Assembly (NCBI GenBank): GCA_009838765.1 | Contig: VXQX01000050.1 | Coordinates: forward strand, 3,901 to 37,405 | From: Gemmatimonadales bacterium | GTDB taxonomy: Bacteria > Gemmatimonadota > Gemmatimonadetes > Palauibacterales > Palauibacteraceae | Direction: 5' to 3' | DNA length: 33,505 bases | Shown here: positions 1 to 7,733 of the stretch, piece by piece | How the letters are laid out: each line of letters opens with the position of its first letter | How positions within the stretch are numbered: the stretch's first letter is position 1 | The notes under the pieces: generated by a model | The model's database searches: none | What the model was told of the DNA's origin: nothing | The model's input: only the letters and a program-made list of their open reading frames with translations | Program-made: the position numbers and the translations under genes

Positions 1-147
1 TGGACGCCATGGATGGCCGCCTGGACGCCATGGATGGCCGCCTGGACGCCATGGACCGCCGCCTGGACGCCATGGACCGCCGCCTGGACGCCATGGATGG
101 CCGCCTGGACGCCATGGACGGCCGCCTGGACGCCATGGACGGCCGCT
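1..147 (+). repeat. 21-bp in-frame tandem repeat, seven copies visible
   Basis: Seven consecutive 21-bp units begin at 1, 22, 43, 64, 85, 106 and 127. They share tggacgccatgga followed by tggccgcc, ccgccgcc or cggccgcc. Units 1, 2 and 5 match each other, as do units 3 and 4, which suggests recent duplication or unequal exchange. Because 21 is a multiple of three, copy-number change would lengthen or shorten the coiled coil without breaking the frame. The array continues past the left window edge. Confidence 0.9.
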
Positions 148-461
148 TCGTGTCGATAGACCACCGTTTCGAAGCCGTCGACAACCGCTTCGACGCGCTG
201 GACGTGAAGTGGGAGGGCCGGTTCGTCGCTCTCGCCAACGAGATGTCCAAACTGCGGGCTGGTTACGTCGATGTCCGCGAGCACGTCGCCCGTCTGCATG
301 AGAACGTCAACGCGCGGATGGATGGGTTCGAGGCGCGACTCGACACGATGGACGGGGACATCGACGCGCGATTCGACGCCATGCGCAAGGACATCGCCGC
401 GCAGTTCGCGACCCTCTCCGAGACCGTGGTGCACGGGTTCAGCCGACCGGAGCCCGCCTGA
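1..461 (+). CDS. Heptad-repeat coiled-coil protein, 5' end outside window
   Basis: The frame is open from the first bases of the window, so the gene starts upstream; about 152 residues are visible before a TGA at 459-461. The first half is a run of near-identical seven-residue units (LDAMDGR or LDAMDRR), followed by diverged units such as FVSIDHR, FEAVDNR and FDALDVK. Leu/Phe and Met/Ile/Val/Leu fall at the spacing expected of coiled-coil a and d positions, flanked by Asp and Arg. A later segment (LDTMDGDIDARFDAMRKDI) continues the pattern more loosely. There is no signal peptide, membrane segment or enzyme motif in the visible part. It converges on the metalloprotease remnant, with 16 bases between the stops. 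Function is unknown: an oligomerising or scaffold protein is possible. I am sure it is coding and coiled-coil-like, not what it does. Confidence 0.7.
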   Translation, partial: DAMDGRLDAMDGRLDAMDRRLDAMDRRLDAMDGRLDAMDGRLDAMDGRFVSIDHRFEAVDNRFDALDVKWEGRFVALANEMSKLRAGYVDVREHVARLHENVNARMDGFEARLDTMDGDIDARFDAMRKDIAAQFATLSETVVHGFSRPEPA

Positions 462-477
462 CGCGGGCGCTGCCCCC

Positions 478-1575
478 TTACCTGGGAATTACTCGGGTGA
501 TGCGGCCGTTGGGGTCGACGAAGATCAGGGGGCCGGTCCAGATGTCGTCTCCGTAGGGGATCTTCGGCGCCGCCTCGATAGCGCGCGCGAGGTCCGCCTC
601 GTCGAACGCGGCGATGGCCAGCGGACCCGTGAAGTGGGTGTCCGGGGCCGACGTCTCCGAGGCGGGGTCCCGGAGCAGACCGACTCTCGGCCAGAGGGTG
701 CCGAAGCCGAGCACATGCCCCATTTCGTGAACGATCACTTCCTCCAGGTCGCGGGCCTGGAGCTGATCGAAGTCGGCGGCGTCCATCGAGATCCGGCCGT
801 ACAGGGGCAGCGATGTCGCCGTCCGGACCCAGCAGGGCCCGGCGCGTCCCAGGGTCCCGAGCGAACCGTCGATTTCGACCACCGCCACCACGATCATCAG
901 GTCGTCAATCGTCTCCACGTGGCGCTCGAATCTCGGGTCGCCGCCGCACCCCAGCGTCCGGTTCATCCGCGCGTCGGGTAGGTCCGTGGGCGCCAGAATC
1001 GCCATCCAGCGCTCCGCCGCCCGCTGGAACGCGGTCTCCAGGGCCCGGGGGTGGCGACCTCGGTGTCCGACGAGGCCGCCTCGTACGTGAGGGAGTCTCC
1101 GTCCGGGTCGCGGAAGAACGGGGACACGGCGACGGATTCCGTCTCGCCCACGGCGAGCGTCCGGGGCGGGAGCGTTTCGACGGCCTCCGGCGCGCGGTTC
1201 GGGACCGTGACCTCGAAGCTCTGCTGGGCGGTGAAACCCTGCGGATCGCGCGCGGTCACCGTGATCGTGGCGAGCCCCCTTGGCGGCGGCGGTGACCGTG
1301 ACGGAGCTGCCGGACAGCGAAACGGCGACGACGCCCGCGTTCGATGACGCCGCCGTGTAGGACAGGGCGTCGCCGTCGGGGTCGCGGAAGTGGGCCGACA
1401 CGTCCACCGTCGCCGCCTCGCCCACGGGCAGCGTCGGCCCGGGGATCGTCCCCACCGCCTCCGGCGCGCGGTTCGGCGCGGGGACGGGCGCCATGACGTC
1501 CGGCTCCCCATCGCCGCAGGCGGCGGCCCACACGAGAGCGGCCACCGCGAGCGCGCGGACGCCCCGCGATCTCAC
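478..1575 (-). pseudogene. Frameshifted Ig-repeat, leishmanolysin-like (M8) metalloprotease lipoprotein
   Basis: A GTG at 1575 opens a lipoprotein-like N-terminus (LAVAALVWAAAC-GDG). It leads into a cadherin/Ig-like repeat with NRAPEAV and FRDPDGD. In the C5 run at 1275-1279 the frame moves by one base, and a second repeat copy (NRAPEAVETL, FRDPDGDSL) continues in another frame. Near 1045-1055 the frame moves back, and the protease-like part follows (ALETAFQRAAERWM). This contains the metzincin-type motif HEMGHVLGFGTLW. The second Ig repeat stops early at the second shift, and the tail after THFTGPLAIAAFDEA differs from the family as I remember it, where a later His completes the zinc site. 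A double sequencing error could explain the shifts but not the missing segment. It lies 20 bases after the symporter stop, with a possible GGGAG ribosome site. The fold assignment is firm; the broken state is likely. Confidence 0.65.
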
Positions 1576-1595
1576 TCTCGGCCCGACTCCCGGTC

Positions 1596-3032
1596 TCACT
1601 CCGGCGCGGGCGAACCGCGGCGGGAACCGGCGAGGAGGCCGACCGCCACGGTGATCGCCGTGCCGATGAGGACGAACCACGGCCAGGCGACCGCGGCCCG
1701 CGCCCCGATCCATATCGCGGTGACGGACCCGATCCCGACGGCGATCCCGAGACGGGCCGAGCGGCTCGTGGCCCGGCGCGAGAAGCGGGCGAGCGCGAAC
1801 GCCCCCAGGAGCCCGCCGTAGACGAGCGACGCGATCCCGAGCGACACCTCCACGGCGGTGCTCTCCTCGCTCAGGGGGATGAACCCGATCGCCGCCGCCA
1901 CGAGCAGCACGGTCCACAGCACGGCCGCGATCCTCCCCACGCGCAGGATCCGCCGCTCGTCCGTCTCCGGACGGGCCGCCGCCCAGAAGTCGTACGCCGC
2001 CGTCGATGAGAGCGCGTTGATCGAACTGGACAGCGTAGACATAGCGGCCGCGAACACGCCCGCGATGAGGAGCCCACGGACGCCCGCGGGGAGCGCTTCA
2101 ACGATGAATCCCGCGAAGATCTCGTCGGCCCGGACGAAGGCGGCTCCGTCGTACCACGCCCAGAGGCCCAAGCCAACGAAGAGGAAAAGGGTGAACTGGA
2201 AGAGGACGGCGAAGCCGCTGCCGACGAGCGCACGGCGGCTCGCGGCGAGGTCCCGGCAGGCGAGGAGGCGCTGGACGATGAGCTGGTCCGCGCCGTGCGA
2301 GCCCATGGAAAGGAAGGCGCCGCCGAGCAGTCCGGCCCACAGCGTGTAGGGTCGCCCGAAGTCGAGCGCGGGGTCGATGGCGGTGAGCTTCCCGGCCTCT
2401 CCGGCGCGGGCGAGGATCTCGGACCACCCGCCGGGCACGGCGCCGCCGAGGACGACGAGCGCGATGAGCCCTCCGGCCAGGTAGAGCGCCATCTGCGAGG
2501 CGTCGACCCAGACCACCGCGCGGATGCCGCCGATGAAGGTATAGATGAAGGTGACGGCCCCGATGACGAGCACGGAGGCGATGAGCGGCCACCCCGTGAC
2601 GAGCGTGAGCGGGATCGCCGTCGCGAACAGCCGCACGGAGTCCGCGAGGAGGCGCGTGATCATGAAGATGCCGGAGGTCAGCCGCCTGGTCTCCGTCCCG
2701 AACCGGGCCTCCAGCAACTCGTAGGCCGTTCGCAGCCGTCCCTCGCGATACGCCGGCAGCAGCCAGGCGGCGACCGCGATCCGCCCGAGCACGTAGCCCG
2801 CCGCGATCTGCACAAAAGTGAGCGAACCGCCGTACGCGATGCCGGGGATCGAGAGGAAGGTGAGCGTGCTCGTCTCCGTCGCCACCACGGACAGGAGGAC
2901 GACGACCCATGGCAGGTCGCGGCGGCCCAGGAAATACTCCTCTCCGCCGCGCGCGCCTCTGCCGAGCCACGCCCCCCAGGCGGTGATCCCGCCGAGGTAG
3001 ATGACGAGGATCGCGAGATCGAGAGAGGTCAG
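1596..3032 (-). CDS. Sodium:solute symporter (SSS family)
   Basis: This is a multi-spanning permease of about 478 residues with SSS hallmarks: SVVATETSTLTFLSIPG near the first two helices, a GGIRAVVWVDASQ signature, SMGSHGADQLIVQRLLACRD, and FAAAMSTLSSSINALSS where the family binds Na+. The first in-frame GTG, at 2888, would remove the first helix and the family's YFLGRRDLPW segment (present here as EEYFLGRRDLPW). No ATG, GTG or TTG lies further upstream in frame. I therefore place the start at CTG 3032, which overlaps the TGA of the preceding gene as CTGA; no convincing Shine-Dalgarno is seen. The substrate cannot be read from sequence. The position directly behind the NagZ-AmiE-like lipoprotein and near namZ suggests amino sugars or muropeptide-derived sugars. 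The family is certain; start and substrate are inferred. Confidence 0.85.
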   Translation of the reverse strand: MTSLDLAILVIYLGGITAWGAWLGRGARGGEEYFLGRRDLPWVVVLLSVVATETSTLTFLSIPGIAYGGSLTFVQIAAGYVLGRIAVAAWLLPAYREGRLRTAYELLEARFGTETRRLTSGIFMITRLLADSVRLFATAIPLTLVTGWPLIASVLVIGAVTFIYTFIGGIRAVVWVDASQMALYLAGGLIALVVLGGAVPGGWSEILARAGEAGKLTAIDPALDFGRPYTLWAGLLGGAFLSMGSHGADQLIVQRLLACRDLAASRRALVGSGFAVLFQFTLFLFVGLGLWAWYDGAAFVRADEIFAGFIVEALPAGVRGLLIAGVFAAAMSTLSSSINALSSTAAYDFWAAARPETDERRILRVGRIAAVLWTVLLVAAAIGFIPLSEESTAVEVSLGIASLVYGGLLGAFALARFSRRATSRSARLGIAVGIGSVTAIWIGARAAVAWPWFVLIGTAITVAVGLLAGSRRGSPAPE

Positions 3033-6000
3033 CGGTCCGGGCCCGGATCGCGGGGTCGTACCGGGCGGTCGCGGATCGAGGTCGCGACGGCGTCGTGCAC
3101 CGCGCGCCGCAGCTCGATGTGCTTCCGGTTGTCCCGGGTCGGATTCACGCGGTTCGTGAGCAGGACCACGAAGAGGTCCAGCTCCGGATCCACCCAGAAG
3201 CTCGTGCCGGTGAAGCCGGTGTGCCCGAAGGCGCGTTCACCGAAGTAATCTCCCGCCGACGAGCGCCCGGAGGGGGTGTCCCAGCCCAGCGCCCGGCTCG
3301 AGGCAGGGGCAGCCCGCGCCGTGAACCGCGCCACGGTCTCCGGCGACGGGGAGTCCAGACGGGCGGAGAAGGACCGGGTATACGGCCCGCGCGCGGGCCG
3401 GGCGGCGCCGCCGAGATCCCGACCCTCGCGCGCGGCGGCGAGGATCCAGGCGGCGAACTTCGAGAGGTCCCGGGCCGACGAGAAGAGTCCCGCGTGTCCC
3501 GCGACGCCCTCCAGCGCGTGGGCGTTCTCGTCGTGCACCTCCCCGTGCACGTGCCGGTGCCGGTAGACGGTGTCCACCTCGGTCGGCGCCGTCCGGCGGT
3601 ACAGCGAGCGGGGCGGGTCGAACCAGGTCTCCGCCATCCCCAGCGGACGGAAGACGGACTCGTGGAGGTGGTAGTCCAGCGGCTGTCGCGCGATCTCCTC
3701 GATCAGGAACCCCAGCGTCATGAATCCGATGTCCGAATAGACCGTCCGTCGTCCCGGTTCATAATCGGGTTCGAGGGCGGCGATCGCCTCGCGGTACGCC
3801 TCTTCTCCCCGGAGGGTGCGCCAGAAGGGAAGGAAGGGCGGCAGCCCCCCCTGGTGCGTCAACAGCTGGCGGACGGTGACGTCGCCCTTCCACCCCTCCG
3901 ACCACTCCGGCAGGTGTTCTCCGATGCGGGTGTCGAGGGAGAGGTCGCCGCGGTCGACGAGCTGCATTACCCCCGTCGTCGTGGCGACGACCTTCGTGAG
4001 CGACGCGAGGTCGTACAGGCTCGAATCCGTCGCGGCGGCCGCGGACGGCAGCGTGGCGGAGGAAGCCCAGTCCAGGTTTCCGTAGCCGCGGAGCCGGACG
4101 ACCCGGTCCCCCCGTCCCACGGCGAGCACGGCGCCGGGTGTCGCGCCGCCGCGGATCGCCGCGTCGATGATCCGGTCCACGCGGGCGAGAGAATCTCCAT
4201 CCATACCCACGTTGACGGGCCACTCCTCCCACGCGAGCCGGATGCGCCCCTCCGCGAGCGGCGGGCCCTGCGCGTCGATGGGCGCTGGCCCCGTGTCCGC
4301 TTCCGGGCTCTCCCCTTCCGGGCTTCGGCCAATGGCCAGGCCATCACCGAGGACGTGGCGGGGCGGCAGGGAGATCGGGAGGCGGCCGGAGATCGGCGCG
4401 CCGAGGAGAGCGCGCGCGGCGGCTTCCTGCGAAGCGTCGGCCCCGCCCCACGCGATGAGGTACGTCTTCGCGTCCGGCACGGAGGTGAGCAGGTAGGGGC
4501 TCCCGAAGGAGACGAGCATGGCGGTCCGGCCGTCGTCGTCGAGGCGGTCGAGGAAGCTGCGGACCTCTTGCGGGAGGTCGGTGGAATCCGAGGCGGCGCC
4601 GGGCCGGACGTAGGCGGAGAAGATGACGGCGTCGGCGGAGCGGGCGCGCCGGAAGAGCGAGTCGTAGACGCCGGGGTGGGCGTCGAACCCGATCCGGGCG
4701 CGGCGGACGCGCACGGCCCGGCCGAGCTCGCGGTTGAAGACGCGTCCCGCGGCGAGGTCGTTCGGCCCGGCGAAGGTGACGGAGAGCACGGAGCGCGACT
4801 CGCGGGGATCGAGGGGCACGGCGGCGGCCTCGTTGCGCACGAGGGTGATGGAGCGGGCGGCGACCCCGCGGGCGAAGGACTTGTGCCACTGGGTGCCGAC
4901 GAGCCGGGAGATGGCGTCGGGATCGACCTCCGCGCCTTCGTGCAGGCGGGCGCGCGCCTTCAACTCCAGGACGCGCCGGACGGAGGCCTCGATGCGCTCG
5001 GCGGCGAGCCGGCCGGAGCGGACGGCGCCGACGACGGCCGCGATGGCCCGCAGCGGCTCGCGCGGCATGAGCAGGACGTCGCTCCCCGCTTCCAGCGAGC
5101 GGATCGCGGCTTCGCTGGCCCCGTAGTCGTCGGCGATGGCGGCCATGTCGAGCGCGTCGGTGAAGAGGACGCCGTCGAAGCCGAGGTCGCCGCGCAGCAG
5201 ATCCGTCATGAAGTACGGCGAGAGCGTCGCGGGCGGGGCGCCGGCGCCGAGGATGCCGGGAGCCGCCACATGCGCCGTCATCACCCCGTCGACGCCCTCC
5301 GCGATCGCGCGGCGGAAGGGGACGAGTTCGAGGCTGTCGAGGCGAGCGCGGTCGCCGGGAATGACCGGGAGGGCGACGTGGGAATCCGTCCCGGTGTCGC
5401 CGTGGCCGGGGAAGTGCTTGGCGGTGGTGAGCAGGCCGGCTTCGCGCGCGCCCCGGATGAACGCCGCGCCCAGCGCCGCCACGCGCTCCGGATCCTCCCC
5501 GAAGGAACGCGTGGCGATGATGGGATTGGCGGGGTTGTTGTTGACGTCGAGCACGGGCGCGAAGGCGATGTGGACGCCGAGGGCCCGCGCCTCGACGCCG
5601 GTGATCCGGCCCGCGGAGTAGGCGTAGTCCTCGTCGTCGGCGGCACCGAACGCCATCGCCGGGGGGAGGACGGTCGCGCCGGGCATCTCGAGCATGTTCG
5701 GAAGCGCGTACACGCCGCTCACGCGGAAGCCCGCGCCGGCCTCGAAGTCCGCGGCGACGAGCAGGGGGACGCCGGCGGAGGCCTGCAGCCGGTTCAGCCG
5801 CGCGGCGTACCCGAGGGGGGTCCCGAGCGAGATCACGATCCCGCCGATCGCGTCGTCGCGCACGAGGGACTCGATGCGCGCGAACTCCTCGTCGTCGCGC
5901 GGGGCGTAGCCGCCGCTCATCCACACCATCACGAGCTGTGCTACCCGGTCGCGCAGGCTGAGACCGTCGAGCGTCTCCTCCACCCAGGCCCGCGCGTCGG

Positions 6001-6301
6001 CGGAACGGGCGGACCCGACCGGACGACTGTCGGGGGAGGCGGCAGCGGCGTCGGCGTCTGCGGGGTCCGGACCGCGAGCATCCGACCCCGGGCGAGCCGA
6101 GCCGACGGCACCGACGGCCGCGGGACCCGAACCGGCGTGGTTCGACGAGGAGCGGCAGGCGAACGCGCTGAGGGCGAGGAGCGCGGCCAGCCCGAGAGCC
6201 ACGACCGCCCGTCCCCGTACGACCGACCGACCCCGCGCAACGGCCCGCACCCGCCCGTCCCGCTTTCGGGGGCCGCTCCGCGTCTCTAGTCTCCGCACCA
6301 T
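3029..6301 (-). CDS. NagZ-type GH3 glucosaminidase fused to AmiE-type serine hydrolase, lipoprotein
   Basis: This is a 1090-residue two-domain protein. The ATG at 6301 has GGAGG five bases upstream and leads into a long basic N-region and lipobox (ALSAFAC), so it should be a lipid-anchored envelope protein. Residues of about 75-430 form a GH3 barrel with the NagZ loop KHFPGHGDTGTDSH (295-308), whose His/Asp act as the acid-base pair, and the nucleophile Asp382 in FTDALDM. A GH3 C-terminal domain follows. From about 700 to the end is a beta-lactamase-fold hydrolase with SLTK (Ser767, Lys770), YSD (855-857) and HTG (1027-1029). In Bacillus subtilis the matching activities are separate proteins, NagZ (YbbD) and AmiE (YbbE), which trim GlcNAc and the peptide from muropeptides. 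It is divergent from namZ and followed by a symporter. The activities are inferred from motifs. Confidence 0.88.
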   Translation of the reverse strand: MVRRLETRSGPRKRDGRVRAVARGRSVVRGRAVVALGLAALLALSAFACRSSSNHAGSGPAAVGAVGSARPGSDARGPDPADADAAAASPDSRPVGSARSADARAWVEETLDGLSLRDRVAQLVMVWMSGGYAPRDDEEFARIESLVRDDAIGGIVISLGTPLGYAARLNRLQASAGVPLLVAADFEAGAGFRVSGVYALPNMLEMPGATVLPPAMAFGAADDEDYAYSAGRITGVEARALGVHIAFAPVLDVNNNPANPIIATRSFGEDPERVAALGAAFIRGAREAGLLTTAKHFPGHGDTGTDSHVALPVIPGDRARLDSLELVPFRRAIAEGVDGVMTAHVAAPGILGAGAPPATLSPYFMTDLLRGDLGFDGVLFTDALDMAAIADDYGASEAAIRSLEAGSDVLLMPREPLRAIAAVVGAVRSGRLAAERIEASVRRVLELKARARLHEGAEVDPDAISRLVGTQWHKSFARGVAARSITLVRNEAAAVPLDPRESRSVLSVTFAGPNDLAAGRVFNRELGRAVRVRRARIGFDAHPGVYDSLFRRARSADAVIFSAYVRPGAASDSTDLPQEVRSFLDRLDDDGRTAMLVSFGSPYLLTSVPDAKTYLIAWGGADASQEAAARALLGAPISGRLPISLPPRHVLGDGLAIGRSPEGESPEADTGPAPIDAQGPPLAEGRIRLAWEEWPVNVGMDGDSLARVDRIIDAAIRGGATPGAVLAVGRGDRVVRLRGYGNLDWASSATLPSAAAATDSSLYDLASLTKVVATTTGVMQLVDRGDLSLDTRIGEHLPEWSEGWKGDVTVRQLLTHQGGLPPFLPFWRTLRGEEAYREAIAALEPDYEPGRRTVYSDIGFMTLGFLIEEIARQPLDYHLHESVFRPLGMAETWFDPPRSLYRRTAPTEVDTVYRHRHVHGEVHDENAHALEGVAGHAGLFSSARDLSKFAAWILAAAREGRDLGGAARPARGPYTRSFSARLDSPSPETVARFTARAAPASSRALGWDTPSGRSSAGDYFGERAFGHTGFTGTSFWVDPELDLFVVLLTNRVNPTRDNRKHIELRRAVHDAVATSIRDRPVRPRDPGPDR

Positions 6302-6306
6302 GTCGA

Positions 6307-6311
6307 CCTCC
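6307..6311 (-). promoter_or_regulatory. Ribosome binding site fixing the NagZ-AmiE start
   Basis: On the minus strand GGAGG stands five bases before ATG 6301. The same reading frame is open for another 106 codons upstream, but that stretch lies antisense to namZ and has no lipoprotein signal at its start. This site and the signal peptide together pick 6301. Confidence 0.6.
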
Positions 6312-6347
6312 GCCCGCCCCGCGTCTCGCGCTCGCCGCCCCGAACCT

Positions 6348-7658
6348 ATGCGGCGCGAGATGAATCCGCTCGCCGGTTTCCTCTCCCTCCTTCTTCTCCT
6401 TACCGCCGCCGCGTGCGGAGGAGCGGGAGCGGGCGAGGCCGAAGCGGGCGAGGCCGAAGCGGGCGCGGCGGCGGAATCGGCGAGAGCCGACGCACCCTCG
6501 GCGGCGGTGCGTCCCGGCATCGACGTGCTTCTCGCCGATTCCTCCCATCTCATCGACGGACGGCGCGTGGGGCTGATCACGAACCGGAGCGGCGTCGGGC
6601 GCGGCGGCGCGAGTTCCATCGACCTGCTGCACGGCTACGCGGACGCGGAACTCACGGCCCTCTTCGCGCCCGAGCACGGGATCCGGGGCACGGAGGCGGA
6701 GGGCTCCGCGATCGACGACGCGACGGACGAGGGGACGGGGCTGCCGATCTACTCGCTGTACGGCGAGACGCGGGCGCCCACGCCGGAGATGCTGGCATCG
6801 GTCGACGTGCTCGCGTTCGATATCCAGGACATCGGCGCACGCTACTACACCTACGTATCGACGATGGCGCTCGCGATGACGGCGGCCGGGCGCGCGGGCA
6901 TCCCCATGATCGTCCTTGATCGCCCGAATCCGATCGGAGGCCTCACGCAGGGTCCCCTGCTGGACCCCGCCTTCGCGACCTTCGTCGGCCTGTACCCGGT
7001 GCCCGTGCGGCACGGACTCACGGCGGGAGAACTCGCGCGCCTGTACCGGGGGGCGTTCGGCGTGGAGGTGGAGTTGCACGTCGTCCCGGCCGCGGGCTGG
7101 TCCGCGGACCGCTGGTTCGACGAAACCGGCCTGCCCTGGATCGCGCCCTCGCTCAACATGCCGTCGCTGGAGAGCGCTACCCACTATCCCGGCACCTGCC
7201 TGTTCGAGGGGACGAACTTCTCCGTCGGCCGCGGGACGCCGACCGCGTTTCAGGTGCTGGGCGCGCCGTGGCTGGACGGAGAAGCCTGGGTGGCGGAGAT
7301 CGCGGCCGTCGCCCCATCGCTGCCGGGGGTCGAGATCCGGGCGGCCTCGTTCACGCCCGAGTCGCCGAGCGACGGAAGGTTCGGAGGGGAGGAGATCTCG
7401 GGGATCCGCCTTACGGTGACGGACCGTTCGGCCTACGATCCGGTGCGGACGGCGGTGGCCGCGCTGCTCGCCGCGCGCCGACTCTCCGGGGATGCCTGGG
7501 AGTGGAGGGTGCGGCACTTCGACCGCCTCGCGGGCTCGGACCGCCTCCGGATCGCCATCGACCGCGGCGCCCCGCTCGACCACATCACCTCGGAATGGGC
7601 GGCCGACATCGCCGCTTTTGAAGCGCTCCGCCGCCCGTACCTGCTCTACTCCCGCTGA
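6348..7658 (+). CDS. namZ: NamZ-like exo-beta-N-acetylmuramidase (DUF1343 / GH171), lipoprotein
   Basis: About 436 residues. The N-terminus MRREMNPLAGFL leads into a Leu-rich helix and lipobox (LTAAAC-GG), then an Ala/Gly/Glu linker with a short tandem repeat. Family blocks appear in order: RVGLITNRSGVG, LFAPEHGIRG (Glu109-His110), LPIYSLYGETRAPT, FDIQDIGARYYTY, VLDRPNPIGG, PVRHGLTAGELARL, PSLNMPSLESATHYPG and FEGTNFSVGRGT. DUF1343 was shown in Bacillus subtilis (YbbC) to be NamZ, which releases MurNAc from the non-reducing end of glycan fragments, so periplasmic or outer-membrane muropeptide trimming is expected here. I chose ATG 6348 for its RR-containing signal; ATG 6300 and ATG 6360 are alternatives, and none has a clear ribosome site. 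It is the only complete plus-strand gene and is divergent from the NagZ-AmiE fusion. Confidence 0.88.
   Translation: MRREMNPLAGFLSLLLLLTAAACGGAGAGEAEAGEAEAGAAAESARADAPSAAVRPGIDVLLADSSHLIDGRRVGLITNRSGVGRGGASSIDLLHGYADAELTALFAPEHGIRGTEAEGSAIDDATDEGTGLPIYSLYGETRAPTPEMLASVDVLAFDIQDIGARYYTYVSTMALAMTAAGRAGIPMIVLDRPNPIGGLTQGPLLDPAFATFVGLYPVPVRHGLTAGELARLYRGAFGVEVELHVVPAAGWSADRWFDETGLPWIAPSLNMPSLESATHYPGTCLFEGTNFSVGRGTPTAFQVLGAPWLDGEAWVAEIAAVAPSLPGVEIRAASFTPESPSDGRFGGEEISGIRLTVTDRSAYDPVRTAVAALLAARRLSGDAWEWRVRHFDRLAGSDRLRIAIDRGAPLDHITSEWAADIAAFEALRRPYLLYSR
6429..6458 (+). repeat. 15-bp tandem repeat in the namZ linker
   Basis: Two exact copies of gcgggcgaggccgaa, plus a partial third, encode AGEAE-AGEAE-AG directly after the lipobox. 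This is low-complexity linker sequence, likely variable in length and acting as a spacer between the lipid anchor and the enzyme. Confidence 0.75.
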
Positions 7659-7701
7659 CCCGCGGGCCAGCGCCGGCAACCGGGCAGCCGGAGCCGCGAG
7701 A

Positions 7702-7717
7702 CGTTCCCGCGGGAACG
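7702..7717. other. 16-bp perfect palindrome in the convergent gap
   Basis: CGTTCCCGCGGGAACG is self-complementary over all 16 bases and lies in the 75-base gap between the convergent stops of namZ (7658) and the lipid-kinase gene (7734). As RNA it could form only a tight stem with almost no loop, and no T-run follows on either strand, so it is not a standard intrinsic terminator. A protein-binding site or a bidirectional transcription roadblock is possible. The identical 16 bases recur inside thiS (21546-21561). Confidence 0.4.
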
Positions 7718-7733
7718 CGCGCCGGCGACGACC

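Noticed and set aside
1-147. Tandem units as a CRISPR array
   Set aside because: The units abut with no unique spacers, have a 21-bp period, and are translated in frame as heptads.
3095-6289. 1064-codon open frame on the plus strand opposite the NagZ-AmiE fusion
   Set aside because: It has no domain or motif, is full of Arg/Gly/Glu/Val typical of antisense frames in GC-rich DNA, and the minus strand carries intact catalytic motifs throughout.
4344-7679. 1111-codon minus-strand frame spanning namZ and the fusion gene
   Set aside because: It is out of frame with the real fusion gene and antisense to namZ; the translation is Arg-rich low complexity with no recognised family.
7659-7733. Intrinsic terminator in the namZ/lipid-kinase gap
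   Set aside because: The palindrome has essentially no loop and no T-run on either strand, so it does not meet the usual pattern.
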